Positions 26,155-39,197 of a stretch of DNA of 64,000 nt are shown piece after piece. The notes below the pieces were generated by a model. It did no database searches, was not told the origin of the DNA, and worked only from the letters and a program-made list of their open reading frames with translations. Position 1 is the first letter of the stretch. The number at the start of each line of letters is the position of its first letter. The translations under genes and the position numbers were made by a program. This stretch comes from Daphnia pulex (Eukaryota; Arthropoda; Branchiopoda; Diplostraca; Daphniidae): NCBI RefSeq assembly GCF_021134715.1, contig NC_060019.1, positions 9,562,001 to 9,626,000 on the forward strand, read 5' to 3'.

Positions 26155-29100
26155 CTAGTTGTCGTTGGTTCGAACGACAGTCAAGCGAGTGGAAGTTCTC
26201 GACCAAGAGACTCTGAGGTCTTGTTTTTTACTACGTTCAGAAATCTTTTGATCCAGCAAAGCTTGATGTACGACAGAAGGTTGGATCAGGCAGAACAGTG
26301 CCTTAATCGTGAACCTGAGAAAGGAATCAAATGGTTAGTTGAGTATGACTTGCTGTTATTGTCGTAATCTTGTTACCTGGGGATGAACGCCAAGACACAG
26401 GTGAGGATAAGCGTCGCCCAAAAAAGTAATGTGGTAAGACAGTGCTGCATGACCCAATAAGGATTCGGAAGACCAGGACAATCGACGCAAACGGCGTTAT
26501 AAGTCAGGGCGAAGCCCATGTACAAGGAGATGGACGCAAGCAGTGACAGGAAATGAAGTCCAGTCTGTCAATAAATATTGGATAAACAATTAACGGCTAT
26601 GTTTCTACGAGATGAATATATTTTCTTACCCAGGATCTGAATTCGGATGCAATGTGAATCAACATGACAAAAATACAGGATGACGTCACCAGTGTGCCAA
26701 ATTCCCACAAATCCACCGCCGTGTCACCATAAGCCTGGAAAACGATTATCAAAAAGAAAAAAAGTTAAATCATAAGTATTCCGCTACAAAATTTGCGTTT
26801 TCAGAAGCACTTACGCAGTAAGCTATGAAGAATATCACTGTGCTTTGATAGAGAGCGTCGATAATGTTCACCCAAAACGAGTGTGAGCGGTAGAGCTGTG
26901 CTTCACGCCCGACAGCGTACAAAAGAGGTTGAGAGAGGAGCAATTCCGCTGAAGCACTCTGGTCGTAGATCCCTGTGTAGGCGTGTAATATGGGATATTA
27001 AAAACTTGCACACCCACACACGGGAAATAGTGGCTTGAAATAAACTGTACGTACCCATTGCGAGAGGAGGGAGCGACGTGAAAAAGAGGTTGAAAAACAT
27101 TAAATAAATTTGGTCAACCATCACTGTTCCTGAGAAGCCACAGTACAATTGATACCAGAATATCACAAAGACAAAGTTCTGTCAAGGGGAAAAAAAAATG
27201 AGCATTCAATCAAAACTAACAACGTGTGAAATAGCTTACGGCGTTCTTGTAAAAGAAGTACAAAACCATGCGTGCCAACCGGTCGTAACACCAGTGGCCA
27301 TGCACCAAAAGTAGCCGCAAAAGAAAACTGAAGCGCGGAATGGCGAAATCGGAGGCCATTACAGCCTGTCTTCCCTCAACGCCTGAAATTCCTATTCCCA
27401 CATCTGCTGTTTGAATCATAGAAACGTCATTGGCTCCGTCTCCTAAGAATTACCAAGGTGTGTTTAAATTTCTTTGAAAACAGCCATGAATTTGTGAGGT
27501 GGATACCTATGCCAAGGGTGCGGATGTGCAGCTGCTGTTTGACAATCTTTACAATAAATGCCTTCTGGAGTGGCGTTGCCCTGCAGCACAAAACTGCGGC
27601 GCAATGACGCGTCAAGTGGAGAAATGGTTTCTGCAGATTCGAACGTTTGTCCAGTATATACCTGTGTGAATTTGAACGTAGATATGAGATTACATTCATT
27701 ATGCACCCGTTATCAGATTTTTCAACTCACAACAACGTTTTTCCATCAACAACCAAAGCCTTTCGCTTGACCACCATGCTGGAATTGTCGGAGGCTAAGG
27801 GGAAAAAGGAACGGAGCCTATTTCCGGTTTCATTGGCACTCGCTGTAATGGGAGAAATCACAATTTAAATTTCAATGTAATAGAAATTGAATTGTCAGCA
27901 TCAACTTACCAACAGTAACCAATTCTCTTTGGATAGCATCAAGATGACAGTGAATAGCGGCTTCTGCGGCATTTTTGCTCCTGGCATTTAACTTGATAAC
28001 CTCCATATCCGGCGAAAAAAGGCTGCAAGCGTAGGCGATATTGACAGCTGTTTCCTGTTTATCACCAGTTAGTACCCAGACAACAATGCCAGCCTTGCGC
28101 AAGCAGCTAATGGTTTCCGGCACTGTAATTGTATACACGAAATTGCAACAAGTTAGAGCACAGCGTGTGTTGCTTAACTTAGTCCATTACCTTGGTCTTG
28201 TAACTTATCTTCGATACCAGTGGCTCCGAGAAGGCTTAAATCCCTTTCTAACCTGCAATATGACTCGTAGAGGAGACGTTCTCGACCTTCAAGTGCCGCC
28301 TTTGCTTCGTTATGTGCAACTAACCAGACGGCAAAGTCCTCTTCACTAAGTACTCGTTTGGCCATGACAAGAGTTCGAAGGCCCTGCTTCGAATATTGAT
28401 TTACGTGGTGCTCCGTTCGTTGAATAATTTGATTTTCGGCGAAACTCTCTGTTTACATAAGAGGGAGGAAAATGGATGTTGTTATCCGTAAACCCACATG
28501 AACGCCGATCATAATGAAAGTGTACTAACGGGTATAGGCCAAGCGAGGAAGGATAGCAGAGTCCGCCCCTTTGCAATAGACGACAATCTGTCGGGTTTCT
28601 GGCCGACGTAACACGATTGACATTCGTTTACGCGTAGAATCGAAGGGCAGGACCTCAAGGACTTCATACTCAGTAGTACCTTCGCCTGTTATAGAAAAGA
28701 AAACATAAGACGTCAAGGCCGTCGATATATTTTTGCAATAATGTTTCATGGGTATACCGGGAAGGGAGACGACGACGTGATGGACGGACCTCTGAAACAA
28801 GCGGATATTGTAACAGCAGGACGCGTCAATCAAGGCCAGTTCGTCAGGGCTTTCGGCCTCGTAAAAATTTTTCCTGTCACTAGACGGTGTGGCCGGCTGT
28901 GAGGTAGATATGTCGGACGTCGGGGTCGATGATCGTCTTAAGCTGAAAAAAGATTGGGCAGACGCCAAACTGGGCAACTGGAGAAATCGCGGTCTCAAAG
29001 GTGGAGCTGGCGATTCAGAAGGCGTAGTCTCGGCCGAAGAATCAATTGGCGAAAGAGGTCGTTGAATGTTATGCTGATTCGACGGTCTGTACCGCGCTGA

Positions 29101-31990
29101 ATGTCTCCCTGTTTTGAGGAATTTTAAAAAGAACATCAAGAGTATTAACAAATCGATTTATCAAGGCATCTCACCAGAAAAGAAAGACAAATTGCCTGGT
29201 CGTTTAGGCGTTGCGTTGGTGCTCTGATCGAGGATGTTGGTGGAATGCGATGGGGTGCTAGTCGAGTCAGGAGGAACGATAAGGGTTGTGGAAGACATAC
29301 TGACAGAACCTGACTCGATGGAGGGTGACGGCCCACGATCTGAGATAATGCTTTCGCCTTCACAATCATCGACAGCGTGACTAATGTGGACAGAACAATC
29401 GACCCCAGAGAGTTCAATTTGGCCAACGTCGTTCATGCGATCACGATGGGGTTTCTTCGCCACTACCACTGTGTTGCAGACGGCCATTAAAACAAAGAAT
29501 TCTTCCAATCTTCTTGCTTGCACGTTTATGTGCGGCCTAAAATTGGAAAGGATGGCGTCAATCAAAGTTCAAGGATAAGTCAAACAAGTGTGGGTAAACC
29601 TGCTCTCGACGTCTGAATCCGATGTTTCGAAGACGGCACGACGCTGAAGTTCAAATTGTTTCAACTCTTCTTGCAACCTTGGATTGGGATAAATTTTTTG
29701 ACGTTCACCGGGTTTGAGAGGTGGAGCATCTTTATTTATATGCGGATGATTGTAATCGATTCCACCGACCGAGCATCGTCGGAAAATCATATTGTTTTCA
29801 GTTAGCGTTCCCGTTTTATCAGAAAAGATGTACTGAATTTGACCCAGTTCTTCAGTGATATTGAGCGCTCGACACTCGATCGCCTGGTTGGTAATGGGAT
29901 CCCTTAGATGAGGGTCGTTATGGATATGAAAGATCTGGATGAGCTTGGCTAGCTCGATAGTCACATAGAGTGACAGGGGTATCATCACTTGTAAAATAAT
30001 AACGTAGGTCCAAAAGGCGAGAAAAGCCTGATAAAAGGGGTCGGGCTCACTGCCAGCCGTGACATTATCGCCAGCGTGAAACTCGACCAATGGAAGAAAT
30101 GGAACCGGAAGATGTGGTACGTACGATTTTAACCACAGTCCACAGCCGCAAGCACCAGCTAGGCACAGCAAAACCAGAATCACCACACACCTGGCGAAAA
30201 TAGGCAGTGAGTCATCATTGAAGAAGTTAATCAACGCGTAAAAAAGATGGTCCATCTCACTTACCACACTACGTCCATGTTCATGGCTTGTTCCAGCTGG
30301 GTTCGCTTGTAACGTGGGCCACCGTGGTTAAGCATGGCCTTGGATTCGTGGCCGGCATACACGACGATACCCTCAACAAAGTCGGTGTTTTTCAATGCAC
30401 AATCCCGAAGTAAAAGATTTTCTCGGCCAACCGGAACTCGTGAGCCATCCGGATTGACAATAGCGCCGTGGAATTGGTAAATCTTTGTGGTAGGTGCCTC
30501 GCACTCGACATGGCTGACAAACGCCTTGGGTTGGAAATTCTGTTGTTTGGACAGCATCATTTGAGGTGCGCTTCTCTGCTTCAAATTGTTTTCTCCATCC
30601 AGATTGGAAGTTTCTGTTACAGTATTTTCAAGTTAAAAACGATACAAATCTTAAGAATGGCAATAAAAATACAATACCTATGAAACAGAGTCCTTGCTTT
30701 TCTGAAGATCGTAATAGGAGAAGGTCTGCAGGAATGATTTCATCGCAGGAAAGATGAATAATGTCGCCAACCTTCACCTCAGAGAAAAGGACGCGAACGT
30801 ATCGATCTTCTTCCACCCGATACACGCGGCACGTAGAGTTGTTGATGCGTAAGTCAGATTGCCGACGGCGATAATCTTCGAATGCATCTTTGATGGCAGT
30901 CACTCCCAATACGAAAATGACCGGAATCATAGCCACTTCCTTGCCAAAAGCGCTGATAGCTGGTATCCAATTTAAAAGCACGATGAAGAGAAAGTAGAGA
31001 TTGGCAAAGCGGTGAAACTGTTCCAGTAAATTCTTTGGAATGAAAGAAAGTGGGGTATATTTGGATGTGCGGATGGCGTTATCGCTGTAGGCTTTATTTG
31101 GATGGTGCTTGGCTTTAACACTGGGTGGTACAGCATGATTTGGTACGACAGTACGCATTCTGGGAGGCTCAGGAGTTTTTGCTTGCCTCCAGAAAAGAAA
31201 TCGGTTAACCCATGGGATTCGGGTCTGTCGAATCGTGTAAATTGATTCCGTCCTAGAAGCTTGCCGTGAATGGCCCTTAGTGAAGACATCGTTTGACAGG
31301 GTTCGGGAAACCTGTCTTTTGTGTCTAGTACCATGGACTGCACCACTGGTTGTTCGATCCTGGTGGCCAGGGGGCAGGAGGAAATCCGTCCGAGAACCAG
31401 TCCGACTGTGTCCTTTAGTAGGTTGGACTTGCTGATTAGGAATCTGACCTTGAGATAATGCTCTAGTATGGCCCTGGCGTAGAATTCCTATTAGTAAACA
31501 AATTAAATGTGATTATGAGGAATTAAGTAAATCAAAATAGTTTTGGAATAGCTATGGTAAATCAAATGCATGGTGGAAATACCAAGAAGGTTTTATCAAT
31601 GAAATGAACAAAATATTTAATTAAGATAACAGGAATTACAAGTCTTCTTGCTAAAGAAATCAAGAGTGCTGAAACCTTAAAAATACCTGTATAAGGAAGT
31701 TTTAAAACTGTTGGATTGGCAGAAGAAGCATCTTGTGAAGATCTTTCCCCTTTATTCAATCCTGAAGCTGCCTCCAATAATCCAATTGCAGGGGATGGCG
31801 AAGAGGGCTGTGGATGTAATGTTGGATTCAATAAGGAAACTCCGATGACACCATGACTTGCAGAGCGAACATGTCCCTTAACTCCACCCGGCCAACCCCT
31901 GCTTGGCAGGGGGTTGACAGTTTCAAGCTCTATTGGGGGTTGCATCACATCAGGAAAAATGTAGGTGGTACCCGGTGAATCAAAATCCAT
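26155..31990 (-). CDS. Class V (ATP10-like) P4-ATPase phospholipid flippase
   Basis: Seventeen coding exons on the minus strand, all GT-AG and phase-consistent: 31990-31687, 31487-30678, 30613-30265, 30190-29600, 29536-29175, 29108-28758, 28685-28530, 28448-28191, 28122-27910, 27842-27731, 27661-27507, 27442-27240, 27178-27055, 26972-26815, 26734-26630, 26564-26377 and 26314-26155; 1,532 aa. Hallmarks: actuator/entry region [17 protein letters not shown]4 motif PLSL (usually PISL); phosphorylation site [10 protein letters not shown] (Asp about 612); nucleotide-domain [17 protein letters not shown]; hinge [11 protein letters not shown]; about ten membrane segments. Block order and [20 protein letters not shown] point to ATP10A/B/D. 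Such enzymes flip phosphatidylcholine or glucosylceramide towards the cytosol with a CDC50 partner. The N-terminal 130 residues are low-complexity. The start ATG lies 7 nt inside an exon preceded by TTTTCAG, so an upstream non-coding exon is expected. Confidence 0.96.
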
Positions 31991-33183
31991 ACCGTCCCTG
32001 AAAATGAGAGAGTACCAAATTCAATTACAATTGAATTTCTTTAACCATTCACGAAACTAACTGTCAAGCTTGTGACTACCAACAACCAACTCAAAATCAA
32101 CACAAACTTCTGAGCAATGGAAAAGGGAGAGTTATTTACTCACCAAACATCTTATTTCAATATTGCTGAAAAAGACAAGTCAGCTTTTGTTTTCAAAAAA
32201 TGTCCATGGCAGACTAAAATCAACAAATCGTCTTAACAGTGGAACGATTGTTCGTTTATTTGGTCCAATGATGGAACCCAGTGAGGAAATGGAAGAAAAA
32301 CAATCGGTTGGAAAGTGACGTCAACTTTAAAAAAAGTGCAAAAAGATGAAAGAATGGTAAGATAGAGTTTAGTGTCAGCAACTGAGCAACTTGTTGTGTG
32401 TCCACGTATATAACGGCAAATTCCAGCTGTGCACTGCTTTCAGCCTCTGCTGCATACACCGTACAAGCTTTACTGCCAGATTTTACACTCGGTAACCGAT
32501 AATAAAGGAAATTGCGCGGAATGGACACCGGAGTGAAATAAGAAACCGGTTTGTTGACCGTTTAAAAGCTTCCAAAATGTAAAATTGAACCTAAAAAGTC
32601 TTTCTGTATCAAGACAAACTGTGATAAATTCCTATCTTTTTAATTCCGCGAAACGCAAAACCCTCTTTTATTACTTTTTAGAGAGCGCTAATTCTGGTTG
32701 TGAAGCTTCTCTGTTCTTGCCAATTTGTTAAAAAGACTTTTCATATCCACGACCACGAGTCACTTATTAAACAAAATCACTTAATAACGATACATAAAAA
32801 AAAATTCTCCTTTGGTTGTAAATTTTTCCAGCTATTATGATTGAAAACAGAATAGGTGACGTGAGTTTTTGGTCCGGAACCAGAGATCCGGGATCGTTGC
32901 TCTACGATGGATATCTCATTACATTACATCAAAAAATTATTTAAATAATCCTATTTTATAAGGTAATTTTAGTTCACTAGTTATTAGGTTTAAATATGTA
33001 AATTTCTTTCCTACAAAATGGAAAAACTTTCTCAAAATTTGATGTACTTAATAAGACGACTTGGCAACCCTTACTTCTGATCTTTACGTTACAGAACGTG
33101 TAAACTGAAATAACGCGGCTTGACTCGCTTGTCAAACATTCAATCAAATTTTGTAAAATCGTTGACTAAAACAAATACAAATC
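31991..33183. other. Divergent promoter region between flippase and SNRPF genes
   Basis: This contains the flippase 5'-UTR intron/exon (splice acceptor at 31998-31999, minus strand) and the SNRPF promoter. A GTG-initiated minus-strand frame at 32256-32528 has no ATG and no recognisable product, so I treat it as untranslated sequence. Confidence 0.5.
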
Positions 33184-33648
33184 ATGGCAGTAAGTTCAAA
33201 ACCTAAATCTTGTTGGGTGGTCCTTTTTAGCCGACCATTTACTAACATGTTATATTTCATATTTTCAGGCACCCATGCCCATCAATCCCAAACCCTTTCT
33301 CAATGCCTTAACCGGCAAACCGATTATGGTAAAACTGAAGTGGGGCCATGAATACAAAGGTTATCTCGTTTCAGTTGATGGATACATGAATCTTCAGGTA
33401 CTGTAATAATTATACCATGTAGTGCATTTTCATCAGTAAAAAAATGAAAACATGCTGTTGCACGAAACAGTGTGCATATATGAACAATGGCAATAATTCT
33501 TCTTATATTATCACAGTTGGCAAACACAGAAGAATATATTGATGGAAGCTGTACTGGAAACTTGGGTGAAGTTCTTGTCAGGTGCAACAATGTACTTTAC
33601 ATACGTGGAGTGGAAGAAGATGATGAGGAGGGAGAAATGAGAGATTGA
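33184..33648 (+). CDS. SNRPF: Small nuclear ribonucleoprotein F (Sm-F)
   Basis: Exons 33184-33189, 33269-33397 and 33517-33648; 88 aa (human SmF is 86). The first coding exon is only Met-Ala. The protein has the Sm fold: Sm1 motif in [20 protein letters not shown] and Sm2 in [19 protein letters not shown], with an acidic tail. SmF is one of seven Sm proteins that ring U1, U2, U4 and U5 snRNAs; the core is assembled by the SMN complex and acts in the nucleus. Near-identity to animal SmF throughout makes the call secure. It is transcribed divergently from the flippase gene, 1.2 kb away. Confidence 0.98.
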
Positions 33649-34642
33649 TTGCTGTTTGTATTGAATTTTTCATCCTTTAATACATAATGTCATTTCCTAT
33701 CTATCTCATAGAAGTTATTGTATAGGAAACCTGGAAACCCTAAAAAATATGTTCTGGTGTATACATTACAAGATTCCCACAGACAACGAAGGACAAACAA
33801 GTAAAAAAACAGCTTTTCAGTATCCAAATTCCAAACACAGAACCGTTGTCTACCGTATTGGTGATTTAATGTTAAGTATACTGGAATTTCTTACGTTCCG
33901 GCGATTTTTTCCATTTAGTCGGAAAATAAAGGCTTTGTCTAAATGGAAAATGGTTAAGCTACCTTATGAATGAAGTTAGTAGGCAGCCCGCAGTCCCGCA
34001 TGCTCGTAAAACTCAAGTCACATTTCTTTTCCACTTACACCAACTTGTTCGTAAATATATTTTGTAAGGTATAAATCAAAAAGGCAAACAAATCCGGAAA
34101 CACCTTTTCCGATTGGCTCACGCTGGTACCAGCTGATGTCATAAGAATACCTAATTGCTTATGAATATTAATTGTTCAATACGTTTCAATTGGCCTGCAT
34201 GTAACACGGCTGTTAACACTATAGGACGGTAAGCATGCGCAAGTTATCACTGTCGTTTGAACGTTAGGGGAGTTATAGGCTGTTGAACTCCGAGATGAAT
34301 TACTACGGTTTGAAACAAATAATAAACATTGTACAAATGTACGTTCCTAACTAGACAACGAAGATTAAAACGTTACTGTCAGGATCACATTTAAGCAGGC
34401 GCAGGTGATGAGGTCAGTCAACTTCTTGGTTTTTCCTCGTGATTGCGATTCAGTTTCAAAGCCACGCCTAATGATTTTATTCATTTTAAATTTGCCATAA
34501 AAGTAGCCTCCACCTGCGTCAGACCAAGCGATTGTAGGGTCCTGTGTTATTATATAAACCGACGAAGTTTTTCAGTCCGCATTTCAGTTTCAAGAGTCTC
34601 AACATTCTCCTAACAGCACAGGCTTTTGAAAAACTTTCGACA
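33649..34642. other. Intergenic region with the CAP-gene promoter
   Basis: Downstream of SNRPF is AT-rich DNA. A short frame at 33749-33973 has no features of a gene. The right end carries the TATA promoter of the CAP gene. Confidence 0.5.
34549..34590 (+). promoter_or_regulatory. TATA box and initiator of the CAP-family gene
   Basis: TTATATAAACC at about 34549-34559 is followed about 15-30 nt later by TCAGT-type arthropod initiator strings. The start codon is at 34643. This is the layout of a focused TATA promoter of a highly expressed secreted product. Confidence 0.6.
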
Positions 34643-35852
34643 ATGTTACTTCCTCTGGTTATTGCTTTACTAGCCGGATCGGTGACGTCTTTCGACTACT
34701 GCACTCTAAGTGCCCAGAACACTTTGTGCAAATACAAGGCAAGTAAACATCCCGACGCCAACCAAGGCTTCTTCCATTCTTCGATAACCACTATAAGAAG
34801 TAATTCTTTATTCAATTTAATTTACATTTTCAGCCGACATCTTATGGCACCGCTTGCATGAAGATCGTCCCGATGTCTGTTACAGCTGCTGATAAAAGTT
34901 TGATCGTTGATTTACACAACAAAATGCGTCGCCAAGTCGCCAAGGCGATGGAAAAGGGTGGCAATCCCGGACCACAGCCAGCAGCTGCCAACATGAGAGC
35001 AATGGTACGCTATAAATTTCAAACATAACGGCTTTTAAATTTTAATTTTGAAACCCATCATTGTCAATTGCTTCACAGAGCTGGGATGATGAATTAGCTC
35101 TCATGGCTCAGACTCACGCGCAGCAGTGTGTGTTCACTCACGATGTCGATCGCAACATTGGTAAAAATTGCATTGTATAAGCATTCTATTTTGAAAATTA
35201 TTCACAACTAATTATTGATATCGTTGTTTTTAATTAGCCCGCTTTAAAGTCGGCCAAAATTTAGGTAAAAATTAATTAATAAATTTACTTTGAATTATTT
35301 AGACATTTTCTAAATTTGTTATTTAGCCATTCAGTTTTCAACGGTGGAGATGAAGAAGTCCAATTGGACTAGTATGATTCAAAGTTGGTACGACGAAGTA
35401 AAAACCATGTCTGCGTCTTACGTGGCGTCGTTCCCGTATGCTATGAAACGCTAAGTTAAAAGATGTTGCAGTTTAATTTGAATAATTTCTAACACAGATC
35501 GAAACCGACAGGAGTAATTGGTCATTACACTCAAATGGTATGGGCTAAAACGTTCAAGATTGGTTGTGGAATCGTTTCATATTACGACACGAAATTCCAG
35601 CCGAAATATCCTTACAAGTTATTTTACGTCTGCAATTGTAAGTTGTTCTTCCAGCTTAGTGCAACTAAAACTAATGTGGAATTATCGTTATAGACGTAAT
35701 TCATTACAAAACTAGTGGTGAAACCAAATATCAAATTGTTCTTTACAGACGGTGAAGCTGGAAACTATCTCAGCACACCAGTTTACAAAACTGGAACTGC
35801 CGCCTCGGCTTGTCCAGCTCCTACTGTACCCAAAGATGGACTTTGCGCTTGA
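34643..35852 (+). CDS. Secreted CAP-superfamily (SCP/TAPS, antigen-5-like) protein
   Basis: Seven exons: 34643-34738, 34834-35004, 35079-35160, 35238-35264, 35327-35435, 35498-35637 and 35749-35852; 242 aa. The N-terminus is a signal peptide ([15 protein letters not shown]). The CAP domain follows: [42 protein letters not shown], signature [17 protein letters not shown] and YVCNY, with the Cys pattern of antigen-5/venom-allergen-like proteins. CAP proteins are extracellular and bind sterols or lipids or act in immunity and reproduction; the substrate here is unknown. Intron 1 must use a GC donor (AAG|GCAAGT at 34739): the nearby GT would break the frame. Exon 4 is a 27-nt microexon. An AATAAA signal is at 35952. 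Confidence 0.92.
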
Positions 35853-36104
35853 ACAAGAACATGCTTTTCAGACACCTTTACGAATTTGATTCCGTTAAAG
35901 CAAATTTTTTTAAACACAATATTTAGTTGTTAAACTGTAGGTTATTGAGAAAATAAATTCGCGATTAATTCCGATTAATTCATCTAACCCTCTCTTATTC
36001 ACAACCTAGGTAGAGTGTAAAATAATTTCATCAAAGTCAAACGGCACAAATTTTAAAAGGCCAAAAAATGTGTATTTTGCTTTGAGATTTGTTCAAGCGA
36101 AAAA

Positions 36105-36510
36105 TTAGTATGAATTAGCGATGCCAAAACCTTGTGAATCAGTCATAACATCTTTTTGGGGAGCTGAAGTTTCGGTTACCGGTCGTCGAACAACCAGTTG
36201 TCTGTTAACGTCACGGTATCGACGTACCCAATATGTACGATATTCTCTTAATTGGTCCACAGCGTCGCCAGCGTGACGATTTACATAATCATGCGGCATT
36301 TGTAAGACCTCGTTATTACCTGCGGCATCATATTTTTCCTGGACTAAAAACACAAAGGAAATTATGCAACATTAAAACACATTAACACGATGAACGACAA
36401 ATTACGTTGCAGTAAAATGATTGAATAACTGTTGTCATCATACACTTACCTAAAGAATGGCCCAGGTAGAATGCGGACAATAATACAATCAGCAATGTCA
36501 TGCGAGCCAT
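36105..36510 (-). CDS. Short secreted protein, paralog of the gene at 42.1 kb
   Basis: Two exons, 36510-36450 and 36343-36105; 99 aa. A clear signal peptide (MARMTLLIVLLSAFYLGHS) precedes a charged, Arg-rich mature part with YVNRHAGDAVDQLREYRTYW and a terminal VMTDSQGFGIANSY. It has no Cys in the mature region. It shares exon structure (61-nt first exon, same phase) and most motifs with 42075-42489. I do not recognise the family; it looks like an arthropod-restricted secreted peptide. A TATAAAAG box lies about 70 nt upstream. Confidence 0.8.
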
Positions 36511-36577
36511 GGTAGAAACTCTTTGTCAGTTACAAGTTTCTTGTCAAACTGCTATCGAAAAGGCATGAAGATGGATG

Positions 36578-36585
36578 CTTTTATA
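36578..36585 (-). promoter_or_regulatory. TATA box of the short secreted-protein gene
   Basis: TATAAAAG on the minus strand, with a GCAGTT initiator-like string about 30 nt downstream and the ATG at 36510. Confidence 0.6.
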
Positions 36586-38229
36586 GCTCGATCCCGGAGA
36601 ATATTTGCCAACTCATTTCCAACCTTATTACCACTTTATTGCGCAATAAATGAAATAAATTAGGAATTGGTTTTAATTGGCTGTATATCTTTATAGGGAA
36701 GCTTTTGTAAGAAATAAATTTTATGAGGTGTATGAAATATAGGTCACCTCCAGTATACAGGGTTACGTCTAGTTATGTCACGTTTCAGGCCATCGCTTTT
36801 AAATGTTACCTTGCGTATAACGTGTTATTAATAATGTTGCTAGTACAGAAATCAGCAATACAATTTAACTTCGTCCTTTCAGAAGACCTTGATTGAAATG
36901 GAACGTGTTTTTTTTGTCAAGCAACCAAACTGCCCGTGTACGTGCCTGTTTTGCAACGTCCTTCCTGCAAATAAAAAAAAGCCAACGTCATCCTCCTTAA
37001 TTAATAATATTAAGTGGGGACATAGGAAGGAAGTTCAATGGATTCAAATTGCCTTTTTATACTAATTAACTGTAGATGCTGTCAAACTATGGCGTGATAA
37101 TTACGTGTTGCTTTTAACAAATCAGTCAATCACTAGAAAAAAATAGACTATAGATCATCACTTTGCTTCCAATAAGGAGGTCCTCATAGGCCTATGGTCT
37201 TAATGGTGGCGGGGGTGGCGATGGAAGATAATAGGCTGATGAAAGCCCAATGTGTTAGAAAAGCAAAAGCCTGATGGATCATCAACCAGGACCAGGATGA
37301 TTTCGCCTGTCATTAAAAAAGGTAGGCCAACCGAATTCATCTAGTCTCGTTGTAATTCGATTCGAGCGCCTAATAGGGTCTTTGCATGAAATTTCGATTT
37401 GTTTTTAACATACTTTATGAGAATCAGTTTTTCACGCTGATTCTCATGGTATTTTTTATTATTTTTTTTAATCAATCGAAGTGTGTGTTTTTCTAGTTCA
37501 AAGTTCGAATAAGCGCCTCCCATTTCAAAACGGGGTCTCAGCCATTTTTGATGGGCGGTGCTTAATTTGTGATGAATTTGTAGACGACGCTCACCAAAAT
37601 CACCCTTTTCGTATTTCGCCTTAAGGCCCTAAGGGCGAAAGAGGGTTGTATTCAGCCGTAGGCAGTACGAAAAGGGTGTGTTTTCTTCTTCTTCCTCGTC
37701 GTTTTCATTTACGACTTACCTGATTTTCTTTGCTGCACGAACTGGCGCATTCCACTGGCTCTTTTCTTTCATTTTTATTCTTTCGTCTCTTTTGCCTTTT
37801 GGTTCTTGCGTTTGTTTGATAGTGAATGTTGAAGAGAGAAATGCCACACAATACCATATTGGGTCTAGTTTCTAGCCTCTTTTTTTATTTTATTTATTCG
37901 TCTTTATTATTTTTCACCTTTTACACCTTTCATCTTTTTGAAAACAACCTTTTTGACTGTGGGATATGCATTACAAATGGGTAGAGTTAACTTAGAACAT
38001 TTTTTGTTGGGGATTGAAAAATATGAATAGCCACAAAACAAAAAGGAGGAGGAAAGAATTTCACGTGACTGTATAGGAGATTTATCATACGTTGAGGTCT
38101 GGAAATTCAATCAACAGACACAGACATGACACAGAAAGGTTCTAACATCCCTCGTCCGTGGAATCATTGTCCGATTGAGGTTCGAAATTGAACATTGGCG
38201 ACATTGCCATCGAATTTGCTTCAAATTTC
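36586..38229. other. Intergenic region with an imperfect inverted repeat
   Basis: AT-rich DNA without recognisable genes. The notable structure is the nested inverted repeat at 37601-37678, listed separately. Confidence 0.5.
37601..37678. repeat. Nested inverted repeat (cruciform-capable)
   Basis: Outer arms CACCCTTTTCGTA (37601-37613) and TACGAAAAGGGTG (37666-37678) are perfect reverse complements. Inside, TTTCGCCTTA (37614-37623) pairs with TAAGGGCGAAA (37630-37640) with one bulged base. It may be the stem of a foldback element or of a transcribed hairpin; no transposase is nearby. Confidence 0.75.
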
Positions 38230-38939
38230 CTAGCTTTTTTCCGGGGGAGAACCATCAGCCGCAGGGTATTTGTCAGTAACAGGTGCCGAGATATAAATAT
38301 CGCAAGACCATTCAAATTTTTTCTTTTCAAGGGTAGTTGCTATTTTGCGTGAAATGTTGACACAGCTGCCATGAAACCATACTTTGCAACTTACGCATAG
38401 TATAGCAAATTCTTCTCCGAGAAAATTTCCACAAGTGTTCAGTCCACACAATTCTTCGTAGTACATTGCATGCTCTACTTCCTGTAAATTTGAAATTTCA
38501 ATATTTATTCAGGAATATTACTTTACTAACATAAAAAGTGAATGGAATACCTTTCGACGTTCCTGTGTGTTGGAGATCCGTTTTGAGTTATCAATCATGT
38601 TTCGTCCTACAGGTGGTAATGTGTTCCGCTCCTCTACACCTTAAATTCATACAATCAAAATATGATTACATGTGAATTGCCCATTATGTAAATTTTATTT
38701 ATAGTAAACTCACCATTGACCATCGATAAAATGTATGCGTTTACTGCTGGTCGTGGTGCGCATAGCGTCACGTTTTCTCGGATTGCGTTAAGCAAATCCT
38801 CACATTTTACAATGGTCTCGTATTTCAAAGACTTATTGAACTTGGAGTCTTGGACCCCAAACAATGACAGTAAATATACAAGCTGTCTTTGGGTATTCCT
38901 CGCGCAAAAAGTTCTGAAATAAAAGCATCCTAGATACGG
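38230..38939 (-). CDS. Unrecognised spliced gene with PHD-like zinc finger (5' end unresolved)
   Basis: Three phase-consistent exons, 38939-38714, 38639-38551 and 38481-38230, give 189 codons ending in a stop. The last exon has a finger-like pattern: C-x4-C-x12-C-x2-C-x4-H-x2-C and a final WSC, resembling a PHD finger (VSCKVWFHGSCVN) but lacking the last expected Cys. The upstream part (ending NAYILSMVNG) has no known domain to me. The first exon could not be fixed: TTTTCAG before 38939 is a good acceptor, and open frame also exists further right to about 39090. PHD fingers usually read histone tails in the nucleus; with an incomplete ligand set this function is uncertain. Confidence 0.55.
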
Positions 38940-39197
38940 CTGAAAAGAAGAAAAACAACATTTTATGTCTACGTGGTACATTGTGTCTATAGCGAAACGT
39001 GAAATAAAAAGAATTCCCCCAGCTAAAAAGAAATTTGGTATGTTTGAAGGAAGGACGGGTGTCACATCATCAATGGAGACCAAAGAAGGGAGTTGGCTCG
39101 GTTAATGTTGGAAGAAGAAGCTTCAGTTACGTTTCACTTGTAGTTTCTTTCAGTTTTTTTGCGATTTTTTTTTAATTGGGTACTTATTTAGTGTCAA

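Noticed and set aside
32256-32528. Minus-strand frame of 90 codons upstream of the flippase gene
   Set aside because: It starts at GTG, lacks any ATG, matches no family and sits where the flippase 5' UTR and promoter are expected.
33749-33973. Plus-strand frame downstream of SNRPF
   Set aside because: It has no splice context, no family similarity and an AT-rich composition like the surrounding 3' flank.
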